Source of the DNA: HGM04593 sp045533955
GTDB lineage: Bacteria > Bacteroidota > Bacteroidia > Bacteroidales > Bacteroidaceae
Direction of reading: 5' to 3'
Assembly: GCA_045533955.1 (NCBI GenBank)
Contig: JAZSIU010000047.1
Location: 7,014 to 71,013 of the forward strand
Length of the DNA stretch: 64,000 bases
Shown: piece by piece, positions 1-9,205 of the stretch
Layout: each line of letters opens with the position of its first letter
Numbering within the stretch: the stretch's first letter is position 1
Translations under genes and position numbers: made by a program
Notes under the pieces: generated by a model
Told to the model about the DNA's origin: nothing
Seen by the model: only the letters and a program-made list of their open reading frames with translations
Database searches by the model: none

Positions 1-1035
1 AGGGAGTATCGCAAATTCCTGCCACACATAAGCACAAACGCCGACTTTGCCGAAATGCTGAGCGAGCTTTTGGGCGAGCTTAACGCCTCGCACACAGGCG
101 CACGCAGCGGCATCGGCAGCAGCTATCAGACAGCCGAGCTCGGTGTCTTTTTCGACCACAGCCACAAAGGCGACGGCCTGAAAATAAAAGAGATAATAAA
201 GAAAAGTCCCATTGCCACAGCAAAGTCAAAAATAACAAACGGTTGCATAATAGAGAAAATAAACGGAACAACCATAGAAGAGGGCAAGGACTACTATCCC
301 CTGCTCGAGAACAAAGCAGGCAAAAAGATACTGCTCACCGTCTATAATCCGCAGAGCAAGGAGCGCTTCGAAGAGTGGATTAAGCCCATCACAGCAGGAG
401 AGCAGAATGAACTTCTGTACAAGCGCTGGGTCGAGCGCAAGCGCGCCCTTGTCGATTCTCTCTCGGGTGGGCGCATAGGATACATTCACATAAAAGGAAT
501 GAACAGCGAGAGCTTCCGCAACACCTACTCCGAGCTTTTGGGACGCTACCGCAACCACGATGCAGTGCTCATCGACACACGCCACAATGGTGGCGGTTGG
601 TTGCACGAAGACCTTGCCATACTACTCTCGGGCAAGGAGTATCAGCGCTTCACCCCACGCGGACAATACATAGGCAGCGACCCCTTTGCACAGTGGTTCA
701 AGCCCTCGGCCGTGCTTGTATGCGAGGACAACTACTCGAACGCACACGGATTCCCCAACGTATATAAGACACTGCAAATAGGCAAGCTCATCGGCGCCCC
801 CGTCCCCGGCACAATGACAGCCGTGTGGTGGGAGACACAGATTGACCCCTCAATTGTATTCGGTGTACCGCAGACAACCGTAACCGACCTTGGCGGAAAG
901 CCCCTCGAAAATCAACAGTTGATGCCCGACATTGAGGTATATAACAGCCCCGAGGAGCGTCTCGCAGGCAAGGACGCACAAATTGAAGCCGGCGTCAAGC
1001 ATCTGCTGCAAGAGGTTGCAAAGAACAAAAAATAA
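1..1035 (+). CDS. Tricorn-like S41 peptidase, C-terminal part (5' end outside window)
   Basis: The frame is open from the first base, so the N-terminal part lies outside the window; 344 residues are visible. A PDZ-like stretch (about residues 60-130 of the visible part) is followed by an S41/tricorn core with GRIGYIHIKGM, the strand motif DTRHNGGG and the end motif WETQIDPSIVFGVPQ. Members of this family are exported serine peptidases that cut peptides. The segment expected to carry the nucleophile reads NYSNAHGFP; in tricorn the serine directly precedes an Asp-Gly pair, so here the aligned position may be Ala, with Ser two residues earlier. Activity is therefore not certain. The gene ends 37 bases before the GH20 gene and may share its transcript. 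Family call is firm, catalytic state is not. Confidence 0.8.
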   Translation, partial: REYRKFLPHISTNADFAEMLSELLGELNASHTGARSGIGSSYQTAELGVFFDHSHKGDGLKIKEIIKKSPIATAKSKITNGCIIEKINGTTIEEGKDYYPLLENKAGKKILLTVYNPQSKERFEEWIKPITAGEQNELLYKRWVERKRALVDSLSGGRIGYIHIKGMNSESFRNTYSELLGRYRNHDAVLIDTRHNGGGWLHEDLAILLSGKEYQRFTPRGQYIGSDPFAQWFKPSAVLVCEDNYSNAHGFPNVYKTLQIGKLIGAPVPGTMTAVWWETQIDPSIVFGVPQTTVTDLGGKPLENQQLMPDIEVYNSPEERLAGKDAQIEAGVKHLLQEVAKNKK

Positions 1036-1072
1036 TCCCCAAGATTTCCGATAGAGTAAAAGAGACTGCATT

Positions 1073-4000
1073 ATGAAAAAGATTTTTCTGATTTTAGCAT
1101 CATTCTTGTGCACCGCATCATTATGGGCACAAGAATTTCCGACCATCAGCACCGAGGGTAACGACGTATGGTACCTTATACAGTTTATGAACGGCGGCGA
1201 GACATTTGCAGCCTCGGCCGACGGTGCACAGATTGCCACAGCCTCGGCCACTGCCGCCGACGAGCAGCAGTGGAAAATAACGGGCAACGCCACCGACGGC
1301 TACTCGTTCACCAACAAAAAAGGCTACACGCTGTACGTGCCATCGGCCGCAAAAAATCAGATGGTGTCGGCAGCGTCGGCACCCAAAGGAGTGAGCCGCT
1401 TCCATATTAACGCAACCACAAACAGCAGCTACGCGGGTGGATACGAGATACAGCCCGTGGGCAACAACAGCGTCTCGATGAACCTGTGGGGCGGCCCGGG
1501 CTCCAACCGAGGCATCGGCCTTTGGGACAAGAGCGACCCCAACAACCCCGTATCATTCACCTCGGTAAAAGCAGCCCTTCAAGAGGCCAAAATAAGCATA
1601 ATCCCCTACCCCAAAGAGCTGACATTTACAAAAGAGGACGAGCGCAAAGCCCTCACGACACTCACAGCCATCATCTGCACGGGTGAGGCCACACAAAAGA
1701 TGGCCACAGAATTTGCCACGATGCTGCAAGAAGCCTCGGGCATTACACTGACGGTAAAAACAAGCGGCGACGAGCAGGGCGAGGGCGATATTCGCCTCAT
1801 CACCGACGCAGCGCTTGCCGACGAAGCCTACACACTCGACGTTACCGAAAAAGGCATCGAGATAAAAGCCTCGAGCGACGCAGGATTCCTCTACGCCTTT
1901 CAGACACTGAAGCAACTGCTTCCGCGCAGCCTCTTCGGCCACAAAGAAGAGGCGCCCGAATGGAGCCTCCCCTACCTGAGCATAAAAGACGAGCCACAGT
2001 ACGGACACCGCGGCTTTATGATGGACGTTGCCCGCCACTTTTTCGACAAAGACGAGGTAAAGAGAGTGCTCGACATTATGGCACTCTACAAGTTGAACCG
2101 CCTGCATTGGCATCTGACCGACGACCAAGGCTGGCGCATCGAGATTCCCGAATACCCACTGCTCACCGAGGTTGGTGCAGTGCGCAGCGGCTCGTTCACA
2201 AGCCCCGGCGAGGGCACAAAATTCTTCGACGACACAGAATATGGCCGCGGAATGTGGTTCTCACAGGCCGACCTGCGCGAAATTGTAGCCTATGCCGCCG
2301 AGCGTAACATCGACATTCTGCCCGAGATTGACCTTCCCGGACATATGGTAGCCGCCGTAACCGCCTACCCCGAATTCAGCTGCGACCCCACAAAGAAATA
2401 CTCGGTGCGCCTCGACGGCGGAATATCCGAGGATGTATTGAACATAGGCAAGGACGAGGTAATAGACTTTTTAAAATGCGTGCTCGACAATGTAGCCACA
2501 ATCTTCCCCTACCCCTACATTCACATTGGCGGCGACGAGTGTCCCACCAAACAATGGCAGACAAATGAGGATTGCCTGCGCCGTGTGCGCGAGGAGGGCC
2601 TCTCGGGCGTCAACGAGCTGCAATCGTGGCTGGTCGAGGAGCTTGGCACCTATCTCAAGGAGAAACACGGCAAAGATATTGTCGTGTGGGACGAGCTTCT
2701 TGCCCACTGGAGCAGCAGCAACAAGGTTAAGCCCGTCATTATGGCGTGGAACAGCATCGGAAAAAGTGCCGACGCTGCCAACAAAGGCTTCAAGAGCATC
2801 ATCACCCCCTACTCGCACGTATATCTCGATTTTATGCAGGTACCCGCCGACCGCACCATCATCGACGAACCCTATTATGGCGGTTGGGGCGACAGCCACA
2901 TAAACACCATCGAGGAGGTCTATTCGCTGAATCCCGTATCCTCACTCGGCGGACGCGAAGAGTATTGTATGGGCGTGCAGGGCAATCTGTGGGCCGAGAC
3001 GCTGAACGACGCCACCGAGCTCGAGTATCAGCTGCTGCCCCGTATGCTGGCGCTTGCCGAGACAGGCTGGCTTCCCGCAGCAAAAAAGAGCTGGGGCTCT
3101 TTCTACAAGCGTCTGCAAACACACGACGAAATTCTCGACGCATTGGGCTACACATACGCCAAGCACTATATCGAGCAACCCACCCTCAGCAACGAGGAGC
3201 AGACAATGCTCGAAGCCGAGAGCATACTCGGAGCAAGCATAAGAGGAGCGGTAGGCTACCCCTCGGCCCAGCTTCACGACGCTCTTGCGACAGCCATTGA
3301 GAGCGGCGATGCGACAGCCGTTGCAGCCGCCGTCGAGGCCTACAAGAGTGCAGCCATTACACAGCCCGAGATTGGCAAAAGCTATCAGATTGTATCGGCC
3401 TCGACATACTACAAGAAGCAATTTGCCGGCTCGACAATGTATGTCAGCAACAACGGCGTGCGCTTCCACTACACCCCGCAGGTCGAGCCCGAGGAGCTGT
3501 GGCAATTCGAGGCGCAAGAGAATGGCTATACTCTAAGGAACGTGTGCGACGGCCGTCTGCTGAGTATGCCCACATACAACGCAGCCGTAAAAATGGGCGA
3601 GACGGGCACCCCCCTGCGCATCGACAAAGCCACCGTTGCCACACGCGACTATACCTTTATCCCCGGCGTTGTAACAATATCGGCGGTGGCAGGCTACAAG
3701 CCCACGGCAACGGGCAGCGTCAAGCGTCTGCACGCCGAGCTCTCGGGCAACGTAAACGCCTATAATAACCCCGCCCTCTGCTACCCGGGAACGTGGTACA
3801 TTGTCGAGGTGAGCGACTTTACCGCACAGCTCCGCGGCCTGTGCAACAAGTGCGAGCGCATAATAGAAAAGGCCGCACCCGGAAGCATCGGCGAGCCCAC
3901 CCTCGAGGCAATAGATTTTTTAAAGAACAGCCTCATCACCCCCGCAAAAGCCCTGTTAGAGAAGGGAGGCGTATCGCAAGAGACCTACTCTATTTACGTG

Positions 4001-4585
4001 GCACTCTACAATCAATTCCTGCAAATGCCCCGCACCGATATTATCGACGCCCTGCGCGAGGATGTATATTACTACATACGCAACGCCTATTTTACAAACT
4101 ACTATGCAGTGTGCAGCAGCAGCGGCCGCGTCGAGCCAAAGACTAAAGGCAACGGCAACGGCTTTTTGTGGTCGCTGCGCAAGAACGACGATGGCACGGT
4201 GAGCATATACAGCAAGCTCAACGGCAAGAGCGCTTATATTGCCAACGACGTTGCCGACCAGACAGTGCGCGTAGGCCGCGACTACTCTTGGAAGCTCGAG
4301 CAGATGACCGTCGATACAGGCGACACAGGTATCTGCATAATAGGCGACAAGGGTGCCACAAGCTGGTACATCAACCCCGACGCTTGGAATTATGTGCTCA
4401 CAAAGCCCTTCTGGGGTGCCAGCATCTGGAGTTTCGAAGAGTCGGCCGTCGAGGTAGAGACAAGCATCGAGATTATCGAGAATGAGGGCCGTGCAGACGA
4501 GATTTTCGACCTTCAGGGACGACGCATCGAGCAACCCACAAGAGGCATCTACATTATAAACGGGAAAAAAGTCTATATAAAATAA
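1073..4585 (+). CDS. Secreted GH20 beta-N-acetylhexosaminidase with T9SS tail
   Basis: A 1170-residue exported enzyme expected to release terminal GlcNAc or GalNAc from host or dietary glycans. Signal peptide at residues 1-20 (ends LWAQ). A trefoil-like lectin segment spans about 25-165, the GH20b domain about 172-300 and the catalytic barrel about 305-660. The catalytic Asp-Glu pair is visible at residues 488-489 in HIGGDECP. Two more trefoil-like segments follow (about 765-925 and 1035-1120, with KSYQI, WQFEA and WYIV type motifs). The last 40 residues (IFDLQGRRIEQP...GIYIINGKKV) are a type A T9SS sorting tail, so the protein should be surface-anchored or released by type IX secretion. The gene is followed by a clear terminator. 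It is longer than most GH20 enzymes because of the lectin-like modules. Confidence 0.93.
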   Translation: MKKIFLILASFLCTASLWAQEFPTISTEGNDVWYLIQFMNGGETFAASADGAQIATASATAADEQQWKITGNATDGYSFTNKKGYTLYVPSAAKNQMVSAASAPKGVSRFHINATTNSSYAGGYEIQPVGNNSVSMNLWGGPGSNRGIGLWDKSDPNNPVSFTSVKAALQEAKISIIPYPKELTFTKEDERKALTTLTAIICTGEATQKMATEFATMLQEASGITLTVKTSGDEQGEGDIRLITDAALADEAYTLDVTEKGIEIKASSDAGFLYAFQTLKQLLPRSLFGHKEEAPEWSLPYLSIKDEPQYGHRGFMMDVARHFFDKDEVKRVLDIMALYKLNRLHWHLTDDQGWRIEIPEYPLLTEVGAVRSGSFTSPGEGTKFFDDTEYGRGMWFSQADLREIVAYAAERNIDILPEIDLPGHMVAAVTAYPEFSCDPTKKYSVRLDGGISEDVLNIGKDEVIDFLKCVLDNVATIFPYPYIHIGGDECPTKQWQTNEDCLRRVREEGLSGVNELQSWLVEELGTYLKEKHGKDIVVWDELLAHWSSSNKVKPVIMAWNSIGKSADAANKGFKSIITPYSHVYLDFMQVPADRTIIDEPYYGGWGDSHINTIEEVYSLNPVSSLGGREEYCMGVQGNLWAETLNDATELEYQLLPRMLALAETGWLPAAKKSWGSFYKRLQTHDEILDALGYTYAKHYIEQPTLSNEEQTMLEAESILGASIRGAVGYPSAQLHDALATAIESGDATAVAAAVEAYKSAAITQPEIGKSYQIVSASTYYKKQFAGSTMYVSNNGVRFHYTPQVEPEELWQFEAQENGYTLRNVCDGRLLSMPTYNAAVKMGETGTPLRIDKATVATRDYTFIPGVVTISAVAGYKPTATGSVKRLHAELSGNVNAYNNPALCYPGTWYIVEVSDFTAQLRGLCNKCERIIEKAAPGSIGEPTLEAIDFLKNSLITPAKALLEKGGVSQETYSIYVALYNQFLQMPRTDIIDALREDVYYYIRNAYFTNYYAVCSSSGRVEPKTKGNGNGFLWSLRKNDDGTVSIYSKLNGKSAYIANDVADQTVRVGRDYSWKLEQMTVDTGDTGICIIGDKGATSWYINPDAWNYVLTKPFWGASIWSFEESAVEVETSIEIIENEGRADEIFDLQGRRIEQPTRGIYIINGKKVYIK

Positions 4586-4603
4586 ACGAGGAGGCTCAAA
4601 CTT

Positions 4604-4645
4604 TTTTATGGCTGCTTACTTTTTTTTGTGAGCAGCCATAATTTT
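4604..4645 (+). terminator. Intrinsic terminator after the GH20 gene
   Basis: Stem TTATGGCTGCT pairs with AGCAGCCATAA, followed by TTTTA. The loop is T-rich. Confidence 0.85.
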
Positions 4646-4665
4646 ATAATTACAAGCAGACAATT

Positions 4666-4697
4666 TTTGTTTTATTAACAAAAAACAGATAATTTTG
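4666..4697 (+). promoter_or_regulatory. Bacteroidota promoter of the GT2 gene
   Basis: TTTG at 4666-4669 and TAATTTTG at 4690-4697 are separated by 20 bases, matching the -33/-7 consensus. The expected start of transcription (about 4702-4704) coincides with the ATG at 4704, which suggests a leaderless mRNA. Confidence 0.7.
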
Positions 4698-4703
4698 CAG
4701 CGA

Positions 4704-5585
4704 ATGTTATCAATACTTATTCCTACAAAAGACTACGAGTGTCGCAACCTTGTCGAAACACTGCACCGTCAAGGCACCACACTCGGCCGCCCCTTTGAGA
4801 TAATTGTGGGCGAGGATGGTTCATCGCCCCGCGGATTATCGTTCAATGCCCCACTCGAAAAACTACCCCATTGCCGCCGTGTCATACAATCGCAGAATGT
4901 GGGACGCGCACGCATACGCAATATTTTGGCACAGGAGGCACGCGGAAAAAACATTCTCTTCATCGACAGCGACGCCGTTGCCGAGAGGAACGATATTCTG
5001 AGACTATACTCACAAGCACTCGAAGAGAGCAACGTTGTCTGCGGCGGATTCTATCACCCCGAGGCGCCGCTCACCAGCAGCTGCACACTGCGCCACCGCT
5101 ACGAACGTGCAGCCGACAAGCATCGCAGTGCGCAAGAGCGCAGCCGCGCACCATACGACAAATTCGCCACCTTCTGCTTCGCTATTCGACGCGAGCTTTT
5201 TCTGGAAATAAAATTCGACGAGAGAATAACCAACTACGGTTACGAGGATACACTCTTCGGCTACGAGCTGCGCCGGCGCGGAGTACAGATTAGCCACATC
5301 GACGCACCGCTTATGCACATCGGGCTCGAGAGCAACGCCATCTATCTTGCCAAGGTCGAGGAGTCGCTACGCACATTATCGCAGCTCGAGGGAACAATCG
5401 CGCCCACCACCCTGCTGCGTTTCTACAATCGGCTCAAAGGGTGGCACCTGACAAATATAACAGCCCTCGCGTGGAGAGCATTGCGCCCCATACTGCGTAT
5501 GAATCTGCTGAGCAATCACCCCTCACTGACACTGCTCAATATTTATAAAATCGGGTACTACTGCAATCTAAAGAGAGTATCGTAA
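4704..5585 (+). CDS. Family 2 glycosyltransferase
   Basis: A 293-residue cytosolic or membrane-associated GT-A enzyme that would transfer a sugar from a nucleotide donor to a growing glycan. LSILIPTKDYECRNL at the N terminus is the usual GT2 opening; IIVGEDGSS, the DXD-like FIDSDA and the later segment with ED (NYGYEDTLFGYELRRRG) complete the fold. A TTG nine bases upstream is in frame, but it lies inside the promoter -7 box and is not a credible start; the ATG at 4704 puts the protein start exactly at the GT2 motif. The acceptor cannot be told. The gene stands alone, flanked by the GH20 terminator and by a repeat-rich promoter region for glnS. Confidence 0.88.
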   Translation: MLSILIPTKDYECRNLVETLHRQGTTLGRPFEIIVGEDGSSPRGLSFNAPLEKLPHCRRVIQSQNVGRARIRNILAQEARGKNILFIDSDAVAERNDILRLYSQALEESNVVCGGFYHPEAPLTSSCTLRHRYERAADKHRSAQERSRAPYDKFATFCFAIRRELFLEIKFDERITNYGYEDTLFGYELRRRGVQISHIDAPLMHIGLESNAIYLAKVEESLRTLSQLEGTIAPTTLLRFYNRLKGWHLTNITALAWRALRPILRMNLLSNHPSLTLLNIYKIGYYCNLKRVS

Positions 5586-5650
5586 AATATTTTTTTGGGG
5601 CACAGAAAAACATCGTTTTTAACCCATTCGCCTCTATGGCGCGAAAATAA

Positions 5651-5735
5651 AGATTCGGCTCGGGATAAAAAATAAGCAATTTATTTTATTCGCCGCTCAC
5701 TTTCTCATTATCTTTGAGCTATCGCTCGAAGATTC
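5651..5735 (+). repeat. Intergenic promoter repeat, upstream unit
   Basis: Starts with the motif GATTCGGCTCGGGATAAAAA and ends with TATCTTTGAGC, loop TATC, then GCTCGAAGAT, an inverted repeat that contains a -7 element (5709-5716). The same GATTCGGYTCGGGATAAAAA motif occurs ahead of the polyphosphate operon near 29314. The next -7 element (5792) lies 83 bases downstream. Confidence 0.6.
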
Positions 5736-5791
5736 ATTACACTCGCCGTAAAAAAATCAAGCGAGCTTGATATTTCTTGCTCGCTTTTCAC

Positions 5792-5799
5792 TATCTTTG
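5792..5799 (+). promoter_or_regulatory. glnS promoter -7 element
   Basis: TATCTTTG followed by C, 60 bases before the glnS ATG. It is the second of two -7 elements spaced 83 bases apart. Confidence 0.65.
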
Positions 5800-5858
5800 C
5801 AATCCAAAGGCAAAAGCCATAAGAAAATGACTGAATAACATAAAACAAGCATCATATA

Positions 5859-7601
5859 ATGAGCGAGATTAACGAAACAGAAAAGAGCGAAAAAAAGAGC
5901 CTCAGCTTCATTGAACAGATTATCGTAAATGACCTTGAGGAGGGTAAAAACGGCGGACGCATACAGACACGCTTCCCGCCCGAACCCAACGGCTATCTTC
6001 ATATAGGACACGCCAAGGCTATTCATATGGACTTTGGAATGGCACAGAAATACAACGGCGTATGCAATCTGCGTTTCGACGATACCAACCCCAGCAAAGA
6101 GGAGACCGAATATGTCGAGTCCATTATGGAAGATATTAAATGGCTGGGATTCGATTGGGCCAACGTATATTACGCCTCGGACTATTTCCAACAACTGTGG
6201 GACTTTGCCCTGCGCCTCATAAAAGAGGGAAAAGCATACATCGACGAGCAGACATCCGAGCAGATAGCACAGCAAAAGGGCACCCCCACACAGGCCGGTA
6301 CCGAGAGCCCCTATCGCAACCGCCCCATAGAAGAAAACCTTGAGCTTTTCTACAAGATGAACAGCGGCGAGGTGCCCGAGGGAGCAATGGTGCTACGCGC
6401 AAAAATTGATATGGGACACTCCAATATGCACTTCCGCGACCCCATCATCTATCGCGTTGTGATGCACCCCCACCACCGCACAGGCACCACGTGGAAAGCC
6501 TACCCGATGTACGACTTTGCCCACGGACAGAGCGACTTTTTCGAGGGCGTTACACACTCATTGTGTACACTCGAATTTGTACCCCACCGTCCCCTGTACG
6601 ACCTTTTCGTCGATTGGGTAAAAGAAGGCAAAGAGCTCGACGACAACCGTCCCCGTCAGTACGAGTTTAACAAGCTGAACCTCAGCTACACACTTATGAG
6701 CAAGCGTAATCTGCTGACCCTTGTAAAAGAAAAATTGGTAAACGGCTGGGACGACCCCCGTATGCCCACACTCTGCGGAATACGTCGTCGCGGCTACTCG
6801 CCCCAATCAATCGCAAAATTCATCGACAAGATAGGCTACACAAAATACGACGCACTGAACGACATCTCACTGCTCGAATCGGCCGTGCGCGAAGACCTCA
6901 ACAGCCGCGCCACACGCGTCTCGGCAGTGATAAACCCCGTCAAGCTGACAATAACCAACTACCCCGAAGATAAAGTCGAAGAGCTTCAGGCAATAAACAA
7001 CCCCGAGGACCCCGACAGCGGCACCCACACAATATCCTTCAGCCGCTCGCTGTGGATAGAGCGCGACGACTTTATGGAGGACGCCCCCAAGAGTTTCTAC
7101 CGTCTGACCCCCGGCCGCGAGGTACGCCTCAAGAACGCCTATATAGTGCTGTGCACAGGCTGCAACAAAGACGCCGAAGGCAACGTAACCGAGGTGCTGT
7201 GCGAGTATATCCCCCAGACAAAGACCGGCGAGGCCGAAGCCAACCGCAAAGTAAAGAGCACACTCCATTGGGTAAGCTGCGCACACAGCGTTCAGGCCGA
7301 GGTACGCCTATACGACCGTCTGTGGAAGGTCGAGAACCCCCGCGACGAGCTCGCAGCCGTGCGCGAGGCCAAGCAGTGCGACGCACTCACAGGAATGAAA
7401 GAGATAATAAACCCCGACTCATTGCAGATACTCACCAACTGCTACGTCGAGCAATTCGCAGCCACACTGCAACCACTCGACTATCTGCAATTCCAGCGCA
7501 TCGGCTACTTTAACGTCGATCCCGACAGTCGCCCCGGGCACCCCGTGTTCAACCGCACCGTATCACTGAAAGATACGTGGAGCAAAATAAAAAGCAAATA
7601 A
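5859..7601 (+). CDS. glnS: Glutaminyl-tRNA synthetase
   Basis: Charges tRNA-Gln with glutamine in the cytosol. The class I signature is PPEPNGYLHIGHAKAI near residue 41 (HIGH motif), and the KMSKS-like loop is LMSKRNL. The anticodon-binding beta-barrels follow from about residue 340. At 580 residues it has the normal GlnRS length. The N terminus carries a short charged extension before the Rossmann domain. It has its own tandem promoter region upstream and a strong terminator downstream, so it is probably monocistronic. Confidence 0.97.
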   Translation: MSEINETEKSEKKSLSFIEQIIVNDLEEGKNGGRIQTRFPPEPNGYLHIGHAKAIHMDFGMAQKYNGVCNLRFDDTNPSKEETEYVESIMEDIKWLGFDWANVYYASDYFQQLWDFALRLIKEGKAYIDEQTSEQIAQQKGTPTQAGTESPYRNRPIEENLELFYKMNSGEVPEGAMVLRAKIDMGHSNMHFRDPIIYRVVMHPHHRTGTTWKAYPMYDFAHGQSDFFEGVTHSLCTLEFVPHRPLYDLFVDWVKEGKELDDNRPRQYEFNKLNLSYTLMSKRNLLTLVKEKLVNGWDDPRMPTLCGIRRRGYSPQSIAKFIDKIGYTKYDALNDISLLESAVREDLNSRATRVSAVINPVKLTITNYPEDKVEELQAINNPEDPDSGTHTISFSRSLWIERDDFMEDAPKSFYRLTPGREVRLKNAYIVLCTGCNKDAEGNVTEVLCEYIPQTKTGEAEANRKVKSTLHWVSCAHSVQAEVRLYDRLWKVENPRDELAAVREAKQCDALTGMKEIINPDSLQILTNCYVEQFAATLQPLDYLQFQRIGYFNVDPDSRPGHPVFNRTVSLKDTWSKIKSK

Positions 7602-7610
7602 AAAACATAG

Positions 7611-7650
7611 AGGGCTGTGTCAAGAAAATAAAAACTGACACAGCCCTTTT
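7611..7650 (+). terminator. Terminator after glnS
   Basis: AGGGCTGTGTCA pairs with TGACACAGCCCT, then TTT. Confidence 0.9.
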
Positions 7651-7673
7651 GCAAATTCAAAAATCCCATCCGT

Positions 7674-9104
7674 ATGAACAACGACAAAGGATTCTTCGAC
7701 ACTCCCGAGTTTCTCAGGCTACTAAAAAAATACGAACAAAGCAGAAGAGACAACAGCTGCTGCTATTTCGAGAGCGACCAGCTATCGGACATACTCTCCT
7801 ACTACCTCTACCACGAAAAGACAGCCGAGGTCGAGGAGGTATATGCCATAGCCAAGCGCCTTCACCCCGGCAGCCCCGAGGTAACAAAAATGGAGATACG
7901 GATGCTTCTCTCATACGGAAAGCCCGAGGCCGCCATCGGCCTCTTCGAACATCTGCAATATATCGACGACGACGATACACTACTGCTAAAAGCCGAGGTT
8001 CACCTTGCACTCAAGGACTATAAATCATCGCGCAGAATAGCACGCGAGATACTGCGCCGCAGCACAATAACCGACGAAACAGCCTACGACGCGCTGGAGA
8101 TACTACTCGACTGCGGCTTTGCCCAAGAGGTACTCTCGGCCGCCGACGAGGGGCTCACACGCTACCCCGGCAGCCACAATCTGCTTGAGGTTAAAGCCGA
8201 GAGCCTCATCGAGCTGCAACGCACCGACGAAGCAATTGAGATATACAACAAACTACTCGACGAGACCCCCTACTCCACCTTCTATTGGGAACAATTAGGG
8301 CACATATACTATATGATAGGGCGTTACGGAAAAGCCTTAGAGTGTTTCGAATATGAGCTAACGATAGACGAGAGCATCGAGTATGCCAAAATGATGCAAG
8401 GCTACTGCTACCACCATCTGCGCGACTACTCAAAGTCGCGCGAACTATTCACCCTTTTGGGACAGAAATATCCCAAAAGCATAATCCCCAACTTTTACAC
8501 AGCTCTCGCCGACGCCTACTCGGGCAACAGAGCCGAAGCAATTGAAGCCTTCGACCGCACCGCCGCAAAAGCCATAGAAAAGAGCAGCGGCAGTAGCATC
8601 GAGGCAATGCTGGCACTGCTGAACGTCGCAATTCTGCATCAGCAAGCGGGCAATTACGACACCTCGGCCACATATATGAAAGAGGCACTCCGATACACCC
8701 CCTCCGACGAGAGCCTCAAGCAGATTATCGCCCACAAAAGCCCGCTGTACGAGCTTCGCGACAAAGAGAATATGACATTCTACGACATAAACGCAAGCGA
8801 GACAAAAGAGTGGAAACTCTACGAGATTATCTACCGCTTAGGCGTGCAGCTCCTTAATCAGAGAGCAAGTACGTTGGCACTATCAGCATTTTATATGGCC
8901 CGAACAATGTCGCCCGACACTACCGACATTGACGCATTTATAGCCTACATCCTATACTCATTGGACGAGACAAAAGAGGAATTCCGCCGGATGGTAGCCT
9001 CGGCACTGCAAGGCAAAAGTGAAAAACTCTTTACCCTTTTCGACCAGCCTTATAACCCCGATATTATGCCCGATGACTTTATCGCCCACTTACGCCGTAC
9101 GTAA
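7674..9104 (+). CDS. Tetratricopeptide repeat protein
   Basis: A 476-residue protein without signal peptide or membrane helix, built largely of helical hairpins with TPR spacing, for example LIELQRTDEAIEIYNKLLDE followed by the WEQLGHIYYMIGRYGKALE type repeat. TPR proteins act as protein-binding scaffolds; no enzymatic domain is visible. It lies between the glnS terminator and its own terminator. Similar cytosolic TPR proteins are common in Bacteroidales and mostly uncharacterised, so no specific function is assigned. Confidence 0.8.
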   Translation: MNNDKGFFDTPEFLRLLKKYEQSRRDNSCCYFESDQLSDILSYYLYHEKTAEVEEVYAIAKRLHPGSPEVTKMEIRMLLSYGKPEAAIGLFEHLQYIDDDDTLLLKAEVHLALKDYKSSRRIAREILRRSTITDETAYDALEILLDCGFAQEVLSAADEGLTRYPGSHNLLEVKAESLIELQRTDEAIEIYNKLLDETPYSTFYWEQLGHIYYMIGRYGKALECFEYELTIDESIEYAKMMQGYCYHHLRDYSKSRELFTLLGQKYPKSIIPNFYTALADAYSGNRAEAIEAFDRTAAKAIEKSSGSSIEAMLALLNVAILHQQAGNYDTSATYMKEALRYTPSDESLKQIIAHKSPLYELRDKENMTFYDINASETKEWKLYEIIYRLGVQLLNQRASTLALSAFYMARTMSPDTTDIDAFIAYILYSLDETKEEFRRMVASALQGKSEKLFTLFDQPYNPDIMPDDFIAHLRRT

Positions 9105-9130
9105 CAGTGGCAACGGGCACAAAAAAAAAT

Positions 9131-9163
9131 AAAACAGCACCTTTTTTAAGGATGCTGTTTTTT
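9131..9163 (+). terminator. Terminator between the TPR gene and manC
   Basis: AAAACAGCA pairs with TGCTGTTTT, with T runs on both strands. It can serve both the plus-strand TPR gene and the convergent manC. Confidence 0.75.
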
Positions 9164-9205
9164 GTAGTTCATTTTATTTCCCGCCGCAAAGGGCTGCAAC
9201 ACCTA

